A stretch of DNA of 62,126 nt. Origin: an uncultured Parvularculaceae bacterium. GTDB taxonomy: Bacteria; Pseudomonadota; Alphaproteobacteria; Caulobacterales; Parvularculaceae. The notes under the pieces were generated by a model. That model saw nothing but the letters and a program-made list of their open reading frames with translations. It did not search any database and was not told the DNA's origin. A program made the translations under genes and the position numbers. The stretch covers positions 1-62,126 of the forward strand of contig CAJXLJ010000015.1 of assembly GCA_913055785.1 (NCBI GenBank). The letters are read 5' to 3'. Below, one piece after another: positions 39,870 to 48,308 of this stretch (positions within the stretch are counted from its first letter, which is position 1; every line of letters begins with the position of its first letter).

Positions 39870-40388
39870 GTGGCGAAAACCGCCGAAGCATTCCGCACGA
39901 TTTCAGAGGCCGCGAAGGAACTGGATGTGCCGCAGCATGTCTTGCGGCACTGGGAAGAAGTGTTTGGCCAGGTGCGCCCGATGCGCCGCGCCGGCGGCCG
40001 CCGCTATTACCGGCCGCTCGACATTGACCTCCTGCGCGGCATTCGCGTCCTGCTTTACGATCAGCGCTACACCACCAAGGGCGTCCAGAAGATCTTCAAG
40101 GACGAAGGCGTCAAATACGTCTCAGAACTCGGTCGCCGCGTCGCCGCCGGGGAGCCGGTCGATGTGCGTCCGGTCATCGACGAAGACGGGGGCGGCGAGG
40201 ACGACGTTCTCGAACTCGGACCCGACAACCGGGTTTCAAAGGGCATGCCGGCGGAGGTGAAGAAAACCCTGACGGCGCTCCTGGCGCGTCTTGAAAAAGC
40301 GCAAGCCGCGCTCGATGAGGCGACGCTCGCGCTCGAGGCCATTGAGGCCGGGGAAGAAGCGTCGATCCGGCGGAAAGTCGCCGAATAA
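39870..40388 (+). CDS. MerR-family regulator
   Basis: The 172-residue protein starts with GTG. The N-terminal winged helix reads [23 protein letters not shown], then [18 protein letters not shown]; the middle has [19 protein letters not shown]. The C-terminal part is Glu/Ala-rich coiled coil. This MerR protein next to ihfA is near universal in alphaproteobacteria, with unknown ligand. It sits 23 bases after ihfA and shares its operon. Confidence 0.93.
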   Translation: MAKTAEAFRTISEAAKELDVPQHVLRHWEEVFGQVRPMRRAGGRRYYRPLDIDLLRGIRVLLYDQRYTTKGVQKIFKDEGVKYVSELGRRVAAGEPVDVRPVIDEDGGGEDDVLELGPDNRVSKGMPAEVKKTLTALLARLEKAQAALDEATLALEAIEAGEEASIRRKVAE

Positions 40389-40474
40389 TTTAAGCTGTTT
40401 CATTGTTGCGGGTCGGCAGCCGCCCACCTATAAGACCCGCTCGCGCGGGCGGCGGATCGCCGCCGCGCCTGGGT

Positions 40475-40551
<77 letters not shown>

Positions 40552-40619
40552 TTCTTGCCGCCCTTGCCGCGCGGTTCTCATCCTATAGAATAACCCCGTA
40601 AGCGAGTGGGGAACGAGCC

Positions 40620-40979
40620 ATGACAGGGTCGAGATTGCCGGACGGGGTGCCGGCTGATAACAGCGCGAAAAGCTTCAGCGACGACGACCGGCAAAATTAC
40701 GCAGCGCCGGACATGGCGACGCCGAAATTCACGCGCCCCGGCGGCGCGCCGGCGGAAGAGGCGAGGCCGCAAGCTGCGTTCAACGCCAATACGTTCGAAG
40801 ACGCTGATGACGATCAGATCCGCATGCTGCCCGGCTCGATCAATCCGGTCATGATGTTTGTGGTGCTGGCGCTGGTGATCGGGCTGATCGGCGCGCTGGC
40901 GTTCATGAACAGCAGGCCCGGCCTGCCGCTCTGTTCGACCCAGCCGGAGTGGAACCAGTATGACTGCCGGGCTGGTTAG
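40620..40979 (+). CDS. small single-span membrane protein, unknown
   Basis: The 119-residue product has a hydrophilic N-terminal half (polar, Asp- and Ala-rich), then one membrane segment (MMFVVLALVIGLIGALAFM, about 79-97) and a short Cys-containing end (LCSTQPEWNQYDC). Two C-terminal Cys facing the periplasm may form a disulfide. No family recognised. It lies alone after tRNA-Pro with ribosome site gtgggga just upstream. Confidence 0.7.
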   Translation: MTGSRLPDGVPADNSAKSFSDDDRQNYAAPDMATPKFTRPGGAPAEEARPQAAFNANTFEDADDDQIRMLPGSINPVMMFVVLALVIGLIGALAFMNSRPGLPLCSTQPEWNQYDCRAG

Positions 40980-41014
40980 GCTTTAGCCGCATCTGGATTT
41001 TATTGATTACTTGT

Positions 41015-41061
41015 CCTCATCCTGAGGTGCGAGCCCGAAGGGCGAGCCTCGAAGGATGAGG
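41015..41061 (+). repeat. dispersed palindromic element (cctcatcctgagg type)
   Basis: The 47-base element has outer arms cctcatcc/ggatgagg and inner gagg/cctc around cccgaaggg. This hairpin type is widely dispersed in alphaproteobacterial intergenic regions. It sits between two genes converging at 40979 and 41093 and may stabilise or end transcripts. Confidence 0.85.
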
Positions 41062-41092
41062 TTGCGGTTTGTTTTGCGAAAATGTTGCCAGA

Positions 41093-41584
41093 TTACGCTG
41101 CGTTCACGCCTTCGCGCATGCGCATGATTTTCTTGTAGGCGTAATTAAGCTTCTGCGTTGTCTGCAGCGCCGCTTTGGCGAGATCTTCATCAAGACCCAG
41201 CGAGGCGACGGTGTCGGGATGCACCGCCTTGATGCGTTTTTTATAAGCGGTGCGGATTTCCTCAATGGAGGCGTCGGGCGCGACCCGCAGCATGGCGTAA
41301 GGATCGAAGCCCGGCGTTTTCGACGGCTCTTCTTCTTCCTCGATGACCGGTTCTTCTTCCTCCGCCTCGCTTTCGATGATCGAGGCGATTTGCGATTTGG
41401 CGACGATCATGACTCCGTCTTTTGTGCGCACCGGGATGAAGGCGCGCGGATCGTTAAGCAAATCCGTGAGCCGCTCGCCGTTCACATGAAAGATTACGGC
41501 GTCGATCGGGTCCGCGCCCGCAAGCTGCAACCTGACGGGCTTTTCGAATTTGTGCCGGAATGCGCCTGACGCCTTGTCGAACAA
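41093..41584 (-). CDS. J-domain (DnaJ-like) protein
   Basis: The 163-residue product starts with TTG, preceded by gggag. Its C-terminal 65 residues are a J domain: DPYAMLRVAPDASIEEIRTAYKKR followed by HPD (AVHPDT) and LNYAYKKIM. The N-terminal part contains a small unknown domain and an acidic Glu-run (SEAEEEEPVIEEEEEP). J proteins stimulate the Hsp70 ATPase; the acidic N-terminal domain probably supplies substrate specificity. The J domain at the C-terminus is unusual for classic DnaJ but known in small J proteins. Confidence 0.9.
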   Translation of the reverse strand: MFDKASGAFRHKFEKPVRLQLAGADPIDAVIFHVNGERLTDLLNDPRAFIPVRTKDGVMIVAKSQIASIIESEAEEEEPVIEEEEEPSKTPGFDPYAMLRVAPDASIEEIRTAYKKRIKAVHPDTVASLGLDEDLAKAALQTTQKLNYAYKKIMRMREGVNAA

Positions 41585-41640
41585 CTGGTTAACTCCCGGT
41601 TCACCTTGTCCGAACCGGATAGTGCAACGACCGGGCCAGC

Positions 41641-41892
41641 TCAGTCCTGTCCGGGCGTCCGGGGCGGGGTATGGGTCTCGGACGGGTTCGCCGGCGGCTT
41701 TTCCCGCTCCGCCCAGCGCAGGAGGTAAATCACGGGCAGCGCCCAGGCGACGCCGGCGGCGATGAAATAGAGGGCTTTGAGCAACTGATGGTCCGGCACG
41801 CGCTCGCCGAGCGCCGCCGCCGCAATAAAGTAAATGAAGAGCGCCGGCAGAAGGATTGCGAGGCCGATCAGTTTCTTGATGCGCGGGCTCAT
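41641..41892 (-). CDS. DUF2842 membrane protein
   Basis: The 83-residue protein has two membrane segments (LIGLAILLPALFIYFIAAAAL and ALYFIAAGVAWALPVIYLL) and a hydrophilic tail. It fits DUF2842, a short inner-membrane family restricted to alphaproteobacteria. Role unknown. It is divergent from ctaA. Confidence 0.85.
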   Translation of the reverse strand: MSPRIKKLIGLAILLPALFIYFIAAAALGERVPDHQLLKALYFIAAGVAWALPVIYLLRWAEREKPPANPSETHTPPRTPGQD

Positions 41893-41962
41893 GGGGCGGG
41901 GCTTTCCTTGGCGCGACGCAGCGCCGCGTGCGATGGCTCGTCTTTTGGTCTAAACCGCGACC

Positions 41963-43051
41963 ATGGCCTCTAGCAGCTTATCCGCGTTCGCGCAAAACGC
42001 CGGCGCCGCTTCCCCGCAAGCTGCGCGGCGCGTGGCGATCTGGCTGTTCGTGATGTGCGGCCTCGTTGCGGCGATGGTGATTGTCGGCGGCGCGACGCGG
42101 CTGACCGATTCCGGTCTGTCGATTGTCGAATGGCGGCCGGTCACCGGCGCGATCCCGCCATTGACCGAGACGCACTGGCTTGAAGAGTTCGAGAAATACA
42201 AGACCATCCCCGAATATGAGGAAGTGAATTTCGGGATGAGCCTCGACCAGTTCAAGGAAATTTACTGGTGGGAGTGGGGCCACCGGTTTTTAGGCCGGCT
42301 GATCGGTCTGGCCTTTCTGCTGCCGCTCATTGCCTTCATCGCGACGAAACAGATCGGCCGCCCGCTGATGATCAAGCTCGGCGGACTGTTCGTGCTGGGC
42401 GGCCTGCAAGGCGCGCTCGGCTGGTGGATGGTGTCGTCCGGTCTCGCCGATCGCGTCGATGTCAGCCAGTACCGGCTCGCCGCGCATCTGGCGCTGGCGA
42501 CGGCGCTGTTCGCCGCGATGTTCTGGCTGGCGCTCGACCTCTGGCCCTCGCGGAAGATGGCGGGTCCGCGCAAGCTTTTCATCGGCGGTGCGCTGCTCGC
42601 CGGCGGCGTTTTCGTGCAGATGATGCTCGGCGCGTTTGTGGCGGGCCTGCGGGCCGGGCGCACCTTCAACACCTGGCCGTTGATGGACGGACGATTTTTT
42701 CCCGATGGATATTTTAACGGCGCGCCGGGCGTGAATGATCTGTTCGAGTCGATCGCCGCGGTACAGTTCAACCACCGCATCGGCGCCTATCTGGTCGCGG
42801 CGGGGGCTTTATGGTTCTGGCTGGCGGCGCGCAAGACGGCGGCGGCGCCGCGCGCGCGTCTCGTTCTGGCGGCGGTCGGCCTGCAGATCGTACTCGGGAT
42901 ATGGACTGTGCTCGCCGCGACGCCGATTGCGCTTGGGCTTGTTCATCAGGCCGGCGCGCTCGGCGTGCTCGCCGCCGCGCTGTTCGCCGTGCACGGCATG
43001 GCGCCGCCGGCGTCTACTGCAGCGCCTTCGGATCGATCGTCACATCAATAA
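41963..43051 (+). CDS. ctaA: haem A synthase (CtaA/COX15)
   Basis: The 362-residue multi-spanning protein oxidises haem O to haem A for cytochrome c oxidase. Key segments: GGATRLTDSGLSIVEWRPVTGAIPP, WWEWGHRFLGRLIG with a haem-ligand His, GVFVQMMLGAFVAGLRAGRTFNTWP, NHRIGAYLVA and LVHQAGALG with the C-terminal His ligands. It is an inner-membrane enzyme. Its 3' end overlaps by 38 bases the end of the convergent propeller-lipoprotein gene. Confidence 0.96.
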   Translation: MASSSLSAFAQNAGAASPQAARRVAIWLFVMCGLVAAMVIVGGATRLTDSGLSIVEWRPVTGAIPPLTETHWLEEFEKYKTIPEYEEVNFGMSLDQFKEIYWWEWGHRFLGRLIGLAFLLPLIAFIATKQIGRPLMIKLGGLFVLGGLQGALGWWMVSSGLADRVDVSQYRLAAHLALATALFAAMFWLALDLWPSRKMAGPRKLFIGGALLAGGVFVQMMLGAFVAGLRAGRTFNTWPLMDGRFFPDGYFNGAPGVNDLFESIAAVQFNHRIGAYLVAAGALWFWLAARKTAAAPRARLVLAAVGLQIVLGIWTVLAATPIALGLVHQAGALGVLAAALFAVHGMAPPASTAAPSDRSSHQ

Positions 43052-44138
43052 GAAGGCCGTCATCTTCGGCGGGCGTCTCGCCGCGCGGCGCTGAAGGCGC
43101 GCCTTCCGGAAGGTCGAGCGTGTTGATAACGCCGGTCATCGGGGTGAGGGCGACCGATGGCGCGTCGCCGCCGACGCCCAGCGCAATCGCGCCGCTGCGG
43201 TAAAGCGCGCCGAGATTGGCGCCGCTCGCGCCCATCGTCACCGCTTCGTCAACCGTTTTAATGTCGCCCGTTTCTTCAATGCGCACCGCGCCCAGCGTGC
43301 GGCCGTCGGCGCGGTCGAAAAAGGTAACGACGCCGGACGCCTTGTCGAGCAGGGCGAGCGCGCCGCCGGCGCCGTCTTCCGCCGTGGAAGCGATCAGCGC
43401 GATCTCGCCGGCGTTCTCAACCGCGGCGCGCGCGAAAGGCGCGCCGAAATCGGCGCCGCCGTCGAGGCGATAGACGTCTCCTTTTTCGGAAGCGACGGCG
43501 AGCACGCCGTCTTCCTCGACCGCGCAGCTTGCAATGTCGTTGGGGGCGTCAAGATTGATCGGTTCGCCGACCGTCAGCGCGGCGTTCATTCCTTCCGCAG
43601 ACGGACGGGTGAGATTGAAAATCGTGACGCCGCCTTTCTTGAGGACAAACAGGGCGGGCTCCTCAACGCCGCGCGCGCGGCCGAGACAAAAGCCGCGGAC
43701 CGCGCCGCGAAAGGCGACTTCGCCTTCGAGTTTTGATAAACCGCGCGAGAGATTGTCGATCCCGTGGAACTCGAAGACGTTGTTGTCCGCGTTCAGGAAA
43801 ACCAGAACGCCGGCCGCTTCCGGGCCGTAGCCGAAATAGCTGATGGCGGCGCCTTGCGCGTTGACGCCCGGAATCCGCGAGACCTCGTTGCCGTCCTCGA
43901 TATTGTAGGAGACGACGCCCTCTGCATTGGCGACGATCATCAGCCCATTAAAGGCGACATTGGGATGCGTCCAGAAGGCGATGCCGCTCGCGGGGGCCGC
44001 AAGGTCCGGCAATGCATCGCTGGCCGAGACCCCCTGAGGCTCGACCGGCTCGGGCGCGTCGGCGGCTTTTTCCCCGCAGGCGGCGAGAAGAAACGATAAA
44101 ACAAAAGCGACTAGTAGTTTGGGGGTGCGGTCAGGCAA
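43014..44138 (-). CDS. phytase-like beta-propeller lipoprotein
   Basis: The 374-residue product has a lipobox LLAAC (Cys at residue 21). The mature part is rich in beta strands: IAFWTHPNVAFNGLMIVAN, VVSYNIEDGNEVSRIPGVN and VLAVASEKGDVYRLDGG recur as blade-like units, as in bacterial beta-propeller phytases (PF02333). Family phytases use calcium and acidic residues; I cannot verify each ligand, so enzymatic phytase activity is uncertain. The 3' end overlaps ctaA by 38 bases in convergent orientation. Confidence 0.7.
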   Translation of the reverse strand: MPDRTPKLLVAFVLSFLLAACGEKAADAPEPVEPQGVSASDALPDLAAPASGIAFWTHPNVAFNGLMIVANAEGVVSYNIEDGNEVSRIPGVNAQGAAISYFGYGPEAAGVLVFLNADNNVFEFHGIDNLSRGLSKLEGEVAFRGAVRGFCLGRARGVEEPALFVLKKGGVTIFNLTRPSAEGMNAALTVGEPINLDAPNDIASCAVEEDGVLAVASEKGDVYRLDGGADFGAPFARAAVENAGEIALIASTAEDGAGGALALLDKASGVVTFFDRADGRTLGAVRIEETGDIKTVDEAVTMGASGANLGALYRSGAIALGVGGDAPSVALTPMTGVINTLDLPEGAPSAPRGETPAEDDGLLIDVTIDPKALQ

Positions 44139-44183
44139 TATCTTCTCCGGTCTCGGCTTGGCGAGACCCTAATAGCGATTGAG

Positions 44184-44214
44184 CCTTCCTGAAAGACCGC
44201 ATCATTCAGGAAGG
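44184..44214. repeat. hairpin upstream of the phytase-like gene
   Basis: A 9-bp inverted repeat (ccttcctga/tcaggaagg) with a 13-base loop sits about 46-76 bases upstream of the lipoprotein start, in its likely 5' leader or operator region. Confidence 0.6.
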
Positions 44215-44243
44215 TCCGGATAGTCAGAGAATCCAGTGTCGAT

Positions 44244-44275
44244 AGATCGCCGCAGTCGCGAAACTGCGGCGATCT
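44244..44275 (-). terminator. stem-loop after the VPLPA-CTERM gene
   Basis: A 12-bp perfect stem (agatcgccgcag/ctgcggcgatct) with an 8-base loop lies 7 bases after the stop on the minus strand. There is no T-run, so it may terminate weakly or protect the mRNA 3' end. Confidence 0.6.
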
Positions 44276-44281
44276 GTCAAA

Positions 44282-44938
44282 TCAAATGCATGCCTGGCGT
44301 TTGCGCCGGCTCCCGGCAAAACCGAGACCGCACAGGCCGGCGACAAAGAGCGGCAGCGCTGCAGGCAGCGGAACTTCGCTCATGATATCGGTAGCGTAAG
44401 CGTTCACGAGAAGGTCGGTGAAGCTGTAAGTGGTTTGACCGTCCTCAGAAACCCAGGTGCTTGGCCCTGTCCCGAACATCGCCTGCAGGAAAGCCAGCGT
44501 TAACGGATCGGATCCGCCGAAAGTCGCGTCAGGCACGGTGCCGTTGCCGTAGATGCCGGCTTCGCTCGCGATGCCTGCCAAACTTACGAGCGTGCCGCCT
44601 TCTGTTTGGAAACCGTCGCGATTATTGAAGTTCGGGAAAAGAGCGATCCCGTTTGCGCTTTGATAGACGCCATTGCTGGAAGCCTCGCTTGCGCCTGATA
44701 TTGTGAATGAATGGCTTAGCGCATTTACCTGTTGATACGATCCGCTGGCGATGTTCGCAAAAACTGCGTCATCGGCGAAATCGGCGGTGAAAAACATAGA
44801 CGCGCCATCAAGCCCGTCTGTGTCTGCCCCAGATTCCAATGAAAGCGTTGCGGATACCTCAACGCGTAAAACGCCAGCATTCGCCACGCCGGCGAAGCAG
44901 AATACCGCCGCTAAAGCGGCCACGAAGAATCTTGTCAT
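44282..44938 (-). CDS. VPLPA-CTERM surface protein
   Basis: The 218-residue product has a signal peptide ending VANA (about 1-21) and a C-terminal VPLPAALPLFVAGLCGLGFAG followed by SRRKRQACI, the sorting signal for exosortase-type processing. The middle is Ala/Gly/Ser/Asn-rich, as usual for these extracellular proteins, with no recognised domain. A promoter (TTGACC/GATAAT, 16-base spacing) and gtagggga precede the ATG. Expected location is the cell surface or matrix. Confidence 0.9.
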   Translation of the reverse strand: MTRFFVAALAAVFCFAGVANAGVLRVEVSATLSLESGADTDGLDGASMFFTADFADDAVFANIASGSYQQVNALSHSFTISGASEASSNGVYQSANGIALFPNFNNRDGFQTEGGTLVSLAGIASEAGIYGNGTVPDATFGGSDPLTLAFLQAMFGTGPSTWVSEDGQTTYSFTDLLVNAYATDIMSEVPLPAALPLFVAGLCGLGFAGSRRKRQACI

Positions 44939-44992
44939 GATGTCCCCTACCTGATGTCATAACCAAGTATCCTCCGAGATTGCACTGGGCTA

Positions 44993-45020
44993 ATTATCGA
45001 ACGAGTGCTGCTTTGGTCAA
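44993..45020 (-). promoter_or_regulatory. candidate sigma-70 promoter for the VPLPA-CTERM gene
   Basis: On the minus strand TTGACC (45015-45020) and GATAAT (44993-44998) are separated by 16 bases, about 55 bases upstream of the start codon. Confidence 0.6.
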
Positions 45021-45146
45021 TTCTATTCTAGGGATTAACCGAGTTATTTCATGAATTGGTCGTAAATGGCCGGATCGCCACAATAATAGCGGTAAAATGA
45101 TACCACATAAATATCACCCTGTTTTCAAATAGATTCTCGAAACTTG

Positions 45147-45175
45147 TTGACGCTTATCAGTCAATCGGCTATCCG
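45147..45175 (+). promoter_or_regulatory. candidate promoter for rplM-rpsI
   Basis: TTGACG (45147-45152) and TATCCG (45170-45175) are spaced 17 bases apart, 70 bases before rplM. This resembles strong alphaproteobacterial ribosomal promoters. Confidence 0.5.
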
Positions 45176-45244
45176 CGCGCCTTCAATCGCCGCAGAACGC
45201 CCGATGAGGGCTCGAACCGGCGCAGAATTCAGGAATTAAGCCTC

Positions 45245-45712
45245 ATGAAAACCTTCGTCTTGAAACCGGCGGAAGTGCAGAAGGACTGGACCCTGATCGA
45301 CGCGGAAGGCCTCGTCGTGGGCCGCCTCGCCACGATCATCGCGACCCGCCTTCGCGGCAAGCACAAAGCCGATTACACGCCGCATGTCGACAGCGGCGAC
45401 AACATTGTCGTCGTCAACGCCGAGAAAGTCGTCTTCACCGGCAACAAACTCGCCAACAAGAAGTTCTACTGGCACACCGGTTATCCGGGCGGCATCAAGG
45501 AGCGCACGATGGACAAGCTCCTCGGCGGCGCGCATCCCGAGCGCGTGCTGATGAAAGCCGTCGAGCGGATGATGCCGAAAGACTCGCCGCTGGCCCGCCA
45601 GCAGATGACCAATCTCAAAATCTACGCGGGGCCGGAACACCCTCATGAAGCGCAGCAGCCCCAAAAGCTCGATGTCGCCGCCATGAACCCCAAGAACAAA
45701 AGGGACGCCTAA
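45245..45712 (+). CDS. rplM: 50S ribosomal protein L13
   Basis: The 155-residue protein is L13: [45 protein letters not shown] and [20 protein letters not shown] are family motifs. It is a primary assembly protein of the 50S subunit. It is followed 3 bases later by rpsI, the universal pair. The C-terminal extension ([14 protein letters not shown]) is common in alphaproteobacteria. Confidence 0.98.
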   Translation: MKTFVLKPAEVQKDWTLIDAEGLVVGRLATIIATRLRGKHKADYTPHVDSGDNIVVVNAEKVVFTGNKLANKKFYWHTGYPGGIKERTMDKLLGGAHPERVLMKAVERMMPKDSPLARQQMTNLKIYAGPEHPHEAQQPQKLDVAAMNPKNKRDA

Positions 45713-45715
45713 CCG

Positions 45716-46207
45716 ATGAGCACGACTTCACTTGAAGACCTGAAAGACGTCGCCGCGGAAGCGGGCGTCATCGAAGCCGCCGAAGACGAGAACGCGTTGC
45801 CCGAGCCGAAGATCGACGCCGAGGGCCGCGCCTACGCCACCGGCAAGCGCAAGACCGCCGTCGCCCGCGTCTGGATCAAGCCAGGCGCCGGCCGCATCAT
45901 CGTCAACAAGAAAGACCACACCGAATATTTCGGCCGTCCGGTGCTGCAGATGATCATCAAGCAGCCGCTGGTCGCCGCCGAGCGCAACGACCAGTTCGAC
46001 GTTGTCTGCACGGTGAAAGGCTCCGGTCCTTCGGGGCAGGCGGGCGCGGTGCGCCACGGCATCGCCAAGGCGCTGACCTATTTCGAGCCGAGCCTGCGTT
46101 CGGTGCTGAAAAAGGGCGGTTTCCTCACCCGCGACAGCCGCGTCGTCGAGCGCAAGAAATACGGCCGCGCGAAAGCCCGCCGCTCGTTCCAGTTCTCAAA
46201 ACGCTAA
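45716..46207 (+). CDS. rpsI: 30S ribosomal protein S9
   Basis: The 163-residue protein has an alphaproteobacterial acidic N-terminal extension of about 35 residues, then [18 protein letters not shown], the S9 core and the basic end RRSFQFSKR whose tail contacts the P-site tRNA. It forms an operon with rplM and is followed by a strong terminator. Confidence 0.98.
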   Translation: MSTTSLEDLKDVAAEAGVIEAAEDENALPEPKIDAEGRAYATGKRKTAVARVWIKPGAGRIIVNKKDHTEYFGRPVLQMIIKQPLVAAERNDQFDVVCTVKGSGPSGQAGAVRHGIAKALTYFEPSLRSVLKKGGFLTRDSRVVERKKYGRAKARRSFQFSKR

Positions 46208-46554
46208 CCCGCGCTTTGAGGCCGGCGCCCCCGCGCGCCCTATGCTTTCCCTTTTCCCAGCGGCTTAAGCCGTTGGGAAACTGTCCAAACGTTAAGTTGC
46301 GTTTGACGGGCGCTTGGGAGAGGGTCAGGCCTCCCACACACGAATACAAAGACCGCCCGTTCTGCTCTCTGACGGGCGGTTTTTTTTGTCCGCATACGGC
46401 ATGCGCTTGAGCCGCCTGTTTGCACGCATAAGGCGAAGCGGCGGCGCGAGTTTTTCAACCCGGAGAGGGTAGTCGGGCCTGCAGCCCAGTAAATGAGGAC
46501 AGTTATCCACCCCCCTCACGCCCGGGGCTATGCTTCACGGCGATGAGAAACGGA
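46208..46554 (+). other. intergenic region after rpsI
   Basis: The 347-base gap holds a palindrome at 46256-46277 (cccagcggcttaagccgttggg, one G/T mismatch), the terminator at 46352-46388, and a lone DnaA-box-like ttatccacc near 46502. No gene is supported here. Confidence 0.4.
46352..46388 (+). terminator. Rho-independent terminator of rplM-rpsI
   Basis: A 9-bp GC-rich stem (accgcccgt/acgggcggt) with an 11-base loop is followed by a T-run. It ends the ribosomal protein transcript about 145 bases after rpsI. Confidence 0.9.
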
Positions 46555-48207
46555 TCAAGCAGGTCTTGCACGCGAAACGATGTTCGTCGCATCGATCGCC
46601 GCCGTGATCGCCCCGTAGGCGAGCGAGCGATTGTCGGGATCGAGCCGCGCATTGCAGAAACCGTCGAAGACATAATCCGGCGCGCTTTGCCTGAGCGCCG
46701 ACGCTTCGAGCGCGAGGGCCATGTCCTCGGCGAAGGCGCGCGCCGTCGCTTCGGAAAGCGCGCCCGGTTTGAACCACCGGTCGAGCAGGCCGATATGCTT
46801 GTCGAGATGCGCGTTCGCGCCCTTCGCTGCGGCGATCTCCGCGCGAACCGCCTCAAGGCTATCGGGCTCGCGTTGCAGCGCGCGCAGGATATCGAGGGCG
46901 ATGACATTGCCCGAACCTTCCCAGATTGCGTTCAGCGGCGACTGGCGGAAGAGGCGTGGCATCGGGCCTTCCTCGACGAAACCGGCGCCGCCATGACATT
47001 CGAGCGCTTCGTAGACGAGCCCCGGCTGGCGTTTGCAAACCCAGTATTTGGCGATCGGCGTCGCGAGACGCATGAACGCGGCTTCGCTGTCATTAAGGGC
47101 GGCGTTGTCGAAGGCGCGGGCGAGACGGAAGGCGAGGGCGGTCGCCGCTTCGGTTTCGATGGAGATGTCGGCGAGCACCATCGCCATCGCCGGCTGGTCG
47201 ATAAGCTTTTTCTGAAACGCGCTTCTGTGCGCCGCGTGCCACAGCGCCTCGCGCGCCGCCGCGCGCATGCCGCCCGCAGAACCGGCGACGCAGTCGAGGC
47301 GCGTGTGCTGCACCATGTCGATAATCGTGCGGACGCCGCGGCCTTCCTCGCCGACGCGGCGCGCGTAAGCCCGGTGGTACTCAATTTCGGAAGATGCATT
47401 GGCGCGGTCGCCGAGCTTGTCTTTCAGGCGCATGATATGAAAGCCGTTGCGCGACCCATCAGGACGCCAGCGCGGAACGAGGAAGCAAGTGATCCCTGCA
47501 TCGGTATGCGCAAGGGTGAGGAAGGCGTCGCACATCGGCGCGGAACAGAACCATTTGTGTCCGACGAGTTCGTATTCGTCTCCGCCAAGCGGTTCGGCGC
47601 GGGTGGTGTTGGCGCGAATGTCCGAACCGCCCTGTTTTTCGGTCATCGCCATGCCGATGGTGACGCCTTCTTTCTCCGCCGCCGGAATAAAACGCGGATC
47701 GTAACGCGAAGCCTTGATGCGCGGCTCCCATTCCGCCGCAAGCGCCGGTTCGTGGCGAAGCGCCGGTACGGCGGCGTAGGTCATGGTCATCGGGCAGCCG
47801 ACGCCGGGTTCGGCGCCCGCCTGGAGATAAACCATCGCCGCATGAGCGACATGACCGCCTTCCTTCGCGGTCCATGCGAGCGACGCATAGCCGGTCGAAA
47901 GGCCGAGCGACATCAGCCGATGATAGGCGGGATGAAACTCGACCTCGTCGAGGCGATGGCCGTAACGGTCGAAGCTTTTAAGCTGCGGCGGGTTCTTGTT
48001 CGCCTGGCGCGCCCACTCCATCGTCTCCGCCGACCCGAGCGCCGCGCCATACACAGAGAGCCGATCGAGATGAGATGCGCCGGCGTTTTTTTCAACGGCG
48101 CCTTTGAGCGCCGCGTCGCCGCCGAAAAGGTCTACGTCTTCGAGCGGCGGCGGCTGGTTCGTTACGTCATGGGTTTCAAGTTCGGCGTGCGGTCTCAGAT
48201 GGGGCAT
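46555..48207 (-). CDS. acyl-CoA dehydrogenase, AidB-like
   Basis: The 550-residue product fits the AidB/isovaleryl-CoA dehydrogenase-like family rather than short acyl-CoA dehydrogenases (about 380 residues): THDVTNQPPPLEDVDLFGGD and GAEPGVGCPMTMTYAAVPAL near the N-terminus are AidB-type, and GMAMTEKQGGSDIRANTTRA is the FAD-binding motif. ALECHGGAGFVEEGPMPRLFRQ and NAIWEGSGNVIALDILRAL are conserved C-terminal. E. coli AidB belongs to the alkylation-damage response and binds DNA. No DNA-repair gene is adjacent here. The ATG at 48207 is used; the long antisense frame is not a gene. Confidence 0.9.
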   Translation of the reverse strand: MPHLRPHAELETHDVTNQPPPLEDVDLFGGDAALKGAVEKNAGASHLDRLSVYGAALGSAETMEWARQANKNPPQLKSFDRYGHRLDEVEFHPAYHRLMSLGLSTGYASLAWTAKEGGHVAHAAMVYLQAGAEPGVGCPMTMTYAAVPALRHEPALAAEWEPRIKASRYDPRFIPAAEKEGVTIGMAMTEKQGGSDIRANTTRAEPLGGDEYELVGHKWFCSAPMCDAFLTLAHTDAGITCFLVPRWRPDGSRNGFHIMRLKDKLGDRANASSEIEYHRAYARRVGEEGRGVRTIIDMVQHTRLDCVAGSAGGMRAAAREALWHAAHRSAFQKKLIDQPAMAMVLADISIETEAATALAFRLARAFDNAALNDSEAAFMRLATPIAKYWVCKRQPGLVYEALECHGGAGFVEEGPMPRLFRQSPLNAIWEGSGNVIALDILRALQREPDSLEAVRAEIAAAKGANAHLDKHIGLLDRWFKPGALSEATARAFAEDMALALEASALRQSAPDYVFDGFCNARLDPDNRSLAYGAITAAIDATNIVSRARPA

Positions 48208-48308
48208 GGGGCGCTCCGGAAGCGTTCGCCGCAAGCTTGCGCGCGCCGCGGCCCGCAATCAACTATGTGTCGCAGTTTACAAGACCGCCCAGGCCCGGAA
48301 ACCAGGCG

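Noticed and set aside
46500-46512. DnaA-box-like ttatccacc as part of an origin
   Set aside because: Only one imperfect box, with no cluster, AT-rich unwinding element or dnaA/dnaN neighbour.
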